Part shown: positions 62,424 through 64,000 of the stretch, one piece after another
How the letters are laid out: every line of letters starts with the position of its first letter
How positions within the stretch are numbered: position 1 is the first letter of the stretch
Notes under the pieces: generated by a model
Databases searched by the model: none
Told to the model about the DNA's origin: nothing
The model's input: only the letters and a program-made list of their open reading frames with translations
Origin: Condylostoma magnum
Lineage: Eukaryota > Ciliophora > Heterotrichea > Heterotrichida > Condylostomatidae
Length of the DNA stretch: 64,000 nucleotides
Reading direction: 5' to 3'
Assembly (NCBI GenBank): GCA_920105805.1
Contig: CAKKTI010000001.1
Span: forward strand, 62,001-126,000
Program-made: the position numbers and the translations under genes

Positions 62424-63128
62424 CTAATCCATGGAAAGCTTATCTATAAAAAGCGTCAAGATAAGGGAATTCGTTGTATGTATTGAAACTTATGAACTAT
62501 TTACCTTGTTACTACTACTTACAAAGCCACCCATTTCTATATCTTAATTGCTCACATCCCATAGAAATCCATTAGTAGTAACTTAAGCCTATCCATTCAA
62601 GGGAAAATAGCCTGCATATTGTATTTTCTACTATAGTCTCCCTAGTTCCAAAATAGTTGTGCCTTCCTAAATGCTTAAAACAATATTTTGAGTATTAATC
62701 AATACAGGCTGTAGAATCTGATAGTTAGGAGATATTAAAGTGCTTAGATTAGATAAAGAGTGATCAATACGGCCTTCAATTGATCCTAGAATTATCGTAG
62801 GATACACATCTTAAGTTAGTAAAAAATTTAAACATTTTTAAAGATCCGTAGTATCTTAATCCCCTGACTAATCCTCTATTATTGCTTGCTGGTAATTAAG
62901 TAATATGGACTAATCAGCTGAATCTAAGTCTCCAATTATCTTACTAGGCTGAATTTACCTTTTATGATTTTAATTATAATTATGCAGGTAATTAATAGCT
63001 CCATCTGCTACAATTCAGCTTCTACACTTTTAGTATAATTATTCAAATAGCAACTCTAAATTCGGCTGATTAAGTTATATAACATTGATTAACTATGAGT
63101 CTACCAATACATCTAGATTTCTCAACAT
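62424..63128 (-). CDS. TPK1: Thiamine pyrophosphokinase
   Basis: Transfers pyrophosphate from ATP to thiamine to make the cofactor ThDP. 234 residues, near the family's 240. Motifs are SWIVADGAINYLH, PSKIIGDLDSADQS, GDQDTTDLQKCL, IILGSIEGRIDHSLSNL and the C-terminal beta domain (YFPLNGQAQVTTNGFLWDV, SSSNKVNSSQVSIHTTNSLIL). The acidic metal- and ATP-binding residues of DGA, GDLDS and DQDTTD are present. Start and TAG stop fit the family. It is divergent from the kelch gene with 42 bases between start codons. Confidence 0.93.
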
Positions 63129-63170
63129 TTTAATAATAATAGATCCCTTGTTGCATATTAACTTAGAAAA

Positions 63171-63998
63171 ATGGAAACATAGTAAATAATACCTTTGCAC
63201 TCTACAACTCGTTATTTACTAATTCAAAACAACAATATACAGTCTTTGAGGTGTAATGAATACATACCTTTATAAGCAACAGTTATTTACTTAAAAGACT
63301 TTTATATGTTGCCTTGTGCAATGGTCATAGGAGGAATAAGAAAAAACGTCTGTAATAAATCATTTCTTATATACGAGAACGGGGATATACAGCACCTTCC
63401 CAACAGTCTCCAATTCAGATACGATGCCAGTGCAGTAATATACAACAATGAAGTCTTTGTAATAGGAGGAATTGACTCAGAAACACTAAATGCCTGTGAA
63501 TCCTTTGACCCTAAATTAAACATATGAAAACAGCAGCCCTGTTTAAACATTTCAAGATCTCAATCAGCAGCTGTTACAAGCAACAAAAGAATATTTGTTA
63601 TAGGAGGAGTAAACCAAGGATTATTCACTCGAACTATAGAATAATTTAAAGGATAAGAATGGGAAATACTATCCATTCAGCTTCCAGCTCCTATGGCCAG
63701 TCTTTCAGCTATAGAAGTAAGCAATAATGTTATCTATGCATTTGGAGGAAAGACCAAGGGTGCAAAACAGTCCTATTAAGTTATATAAATAGACTTTGAC
63801 TACGAAACCATACAACATCTACAGCCTTTAGACTTTATATGCGATAACTATACTCCTCTTTTCATGCTCCAAGACAGCATTTCCTTATTTGGCCTTATCC
63901 AAAAGCTATAAATGCGTAGATACCCCCTGCAAACCCACATATCAAAAAGACGAGCTATACTAGCCCTTAGATATCTTAATCCATATAAAATAATATAA
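63171..63998 (+). CDS. Kelch-repeat protein (ends near window edge)
   Basis: 275 residues if the TAA at 63996 terminates; otherwise it continues past the window. Kelch blades are visible: AMVIGGIRKNVCNKSFLIYE, NEVFVIGGIDSETLNACESFDP, KRIFVIGGVNQGLFTRTIEQF and NVIYAFGGKTKGAKQSYQV. About five to six blades are present, enough for a small propeller. TGA encodes the Trp of NIWKQQP. The last residues (RYLNPYKII) and a following A-run are consistent with a gene end. Confidence 0.8.
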
Positions 63999-64000
63999 AA

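Overview
The window reads as macronuclear-type DNA from a heterotrich ciliate that uses the Condylostoma-like code, in which all three stop codons do double duty. TAA and TAG are read as Gln and TGA as Trp inside genes, yet each of the three also ends genes. TGA encodes Trp at conserved positions in the POP1 WLETH motif, the TTLL WILKPS motif and the kinase WSCG motif. TAA and TAG encode Gln inside PGPGQY repeats. Family-length C-termini end at TAG (eL35, eIF2B-alpha, CDPK 2), TAA (FAF2-like) and TGA (Ran, CDPK 1). Other ciliate features are AT-rich intergenic DNA, intron-poor genes, spacers of a few bases and many cilium or basal-body genes. I did not recognise any transposon, virus-like element, CRISPR array or rRNA. 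A 100-base run of N marks a scaffold gap. Because no frame is closed by stop codons, open length is no evidence of coding, so I relied on motifs, family length, start context and codon choice.

Layout. Positions 1-4 kb hold an M20 amidohydrolase (5' truncated), an unrecognised ORF, an RRP5 HAT-domain protein and eIF2B-alpha. Positions 4-13.7 kb hold a DUF229 sulfatase-like protein, ribosomal protein eL35, a PTPDC1-type phosphatase, a PG-rich repeat protein, a TPR protein, mitochondrial uL15m and a Gln-rich protein. Positions 14-17.6 kb hold RNase P/MRP subunit POP1, an RIIa-domain protein and a basic protein. Positions 19-26.4 kb hold a kelch protein, a coiled-coil protein and a TTLL tubulin polyglutamylase, followed by tRNA-Asn.

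Positions 27-34.6 kb hold a hypothetical protein, uL22, two four-TM proteins, a probable structured ncRNA, a coiled-coil protein, a 12-repeat STPG protein, CCDC61/VFL3 and a LITAF-like protein. Positions 34.6-47 kb hold a PERK-like kinase, a LRxSHFxLG repeat protein, TMEM230-like, FAF2-like, ERGIC3-like, DUF4246, Ran GTPase and TMC genes, then tRNA-Pro. Positions 47-64 kb hold a basic protein, an NAA10-type acetyltransferase, two 475-residue CDPK paralogs, two unrecognised proteins, glycine decarboxylase, NUP107/NUP84, a TLC-domain protein, a DNA glycosylase-like protein, a RING protein, an N-anchored coiled-coil protein, thiamine pyrophosphokinase and a second kelch protein.

The genes do not form one pathway. 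They are mostly housekeeping genes (translation, nuclear transport, ER/Golgi, one-carbon and thiamine metabolism) mixed with a marked share of microtubule and cilium genes. The most notable biology is how tightly genes are packed: stop-to-stop gaps go down to 1 base and one pair overlaps, in a genome where position near the mRNA 3' end is thought to decide whether a codon terminates.
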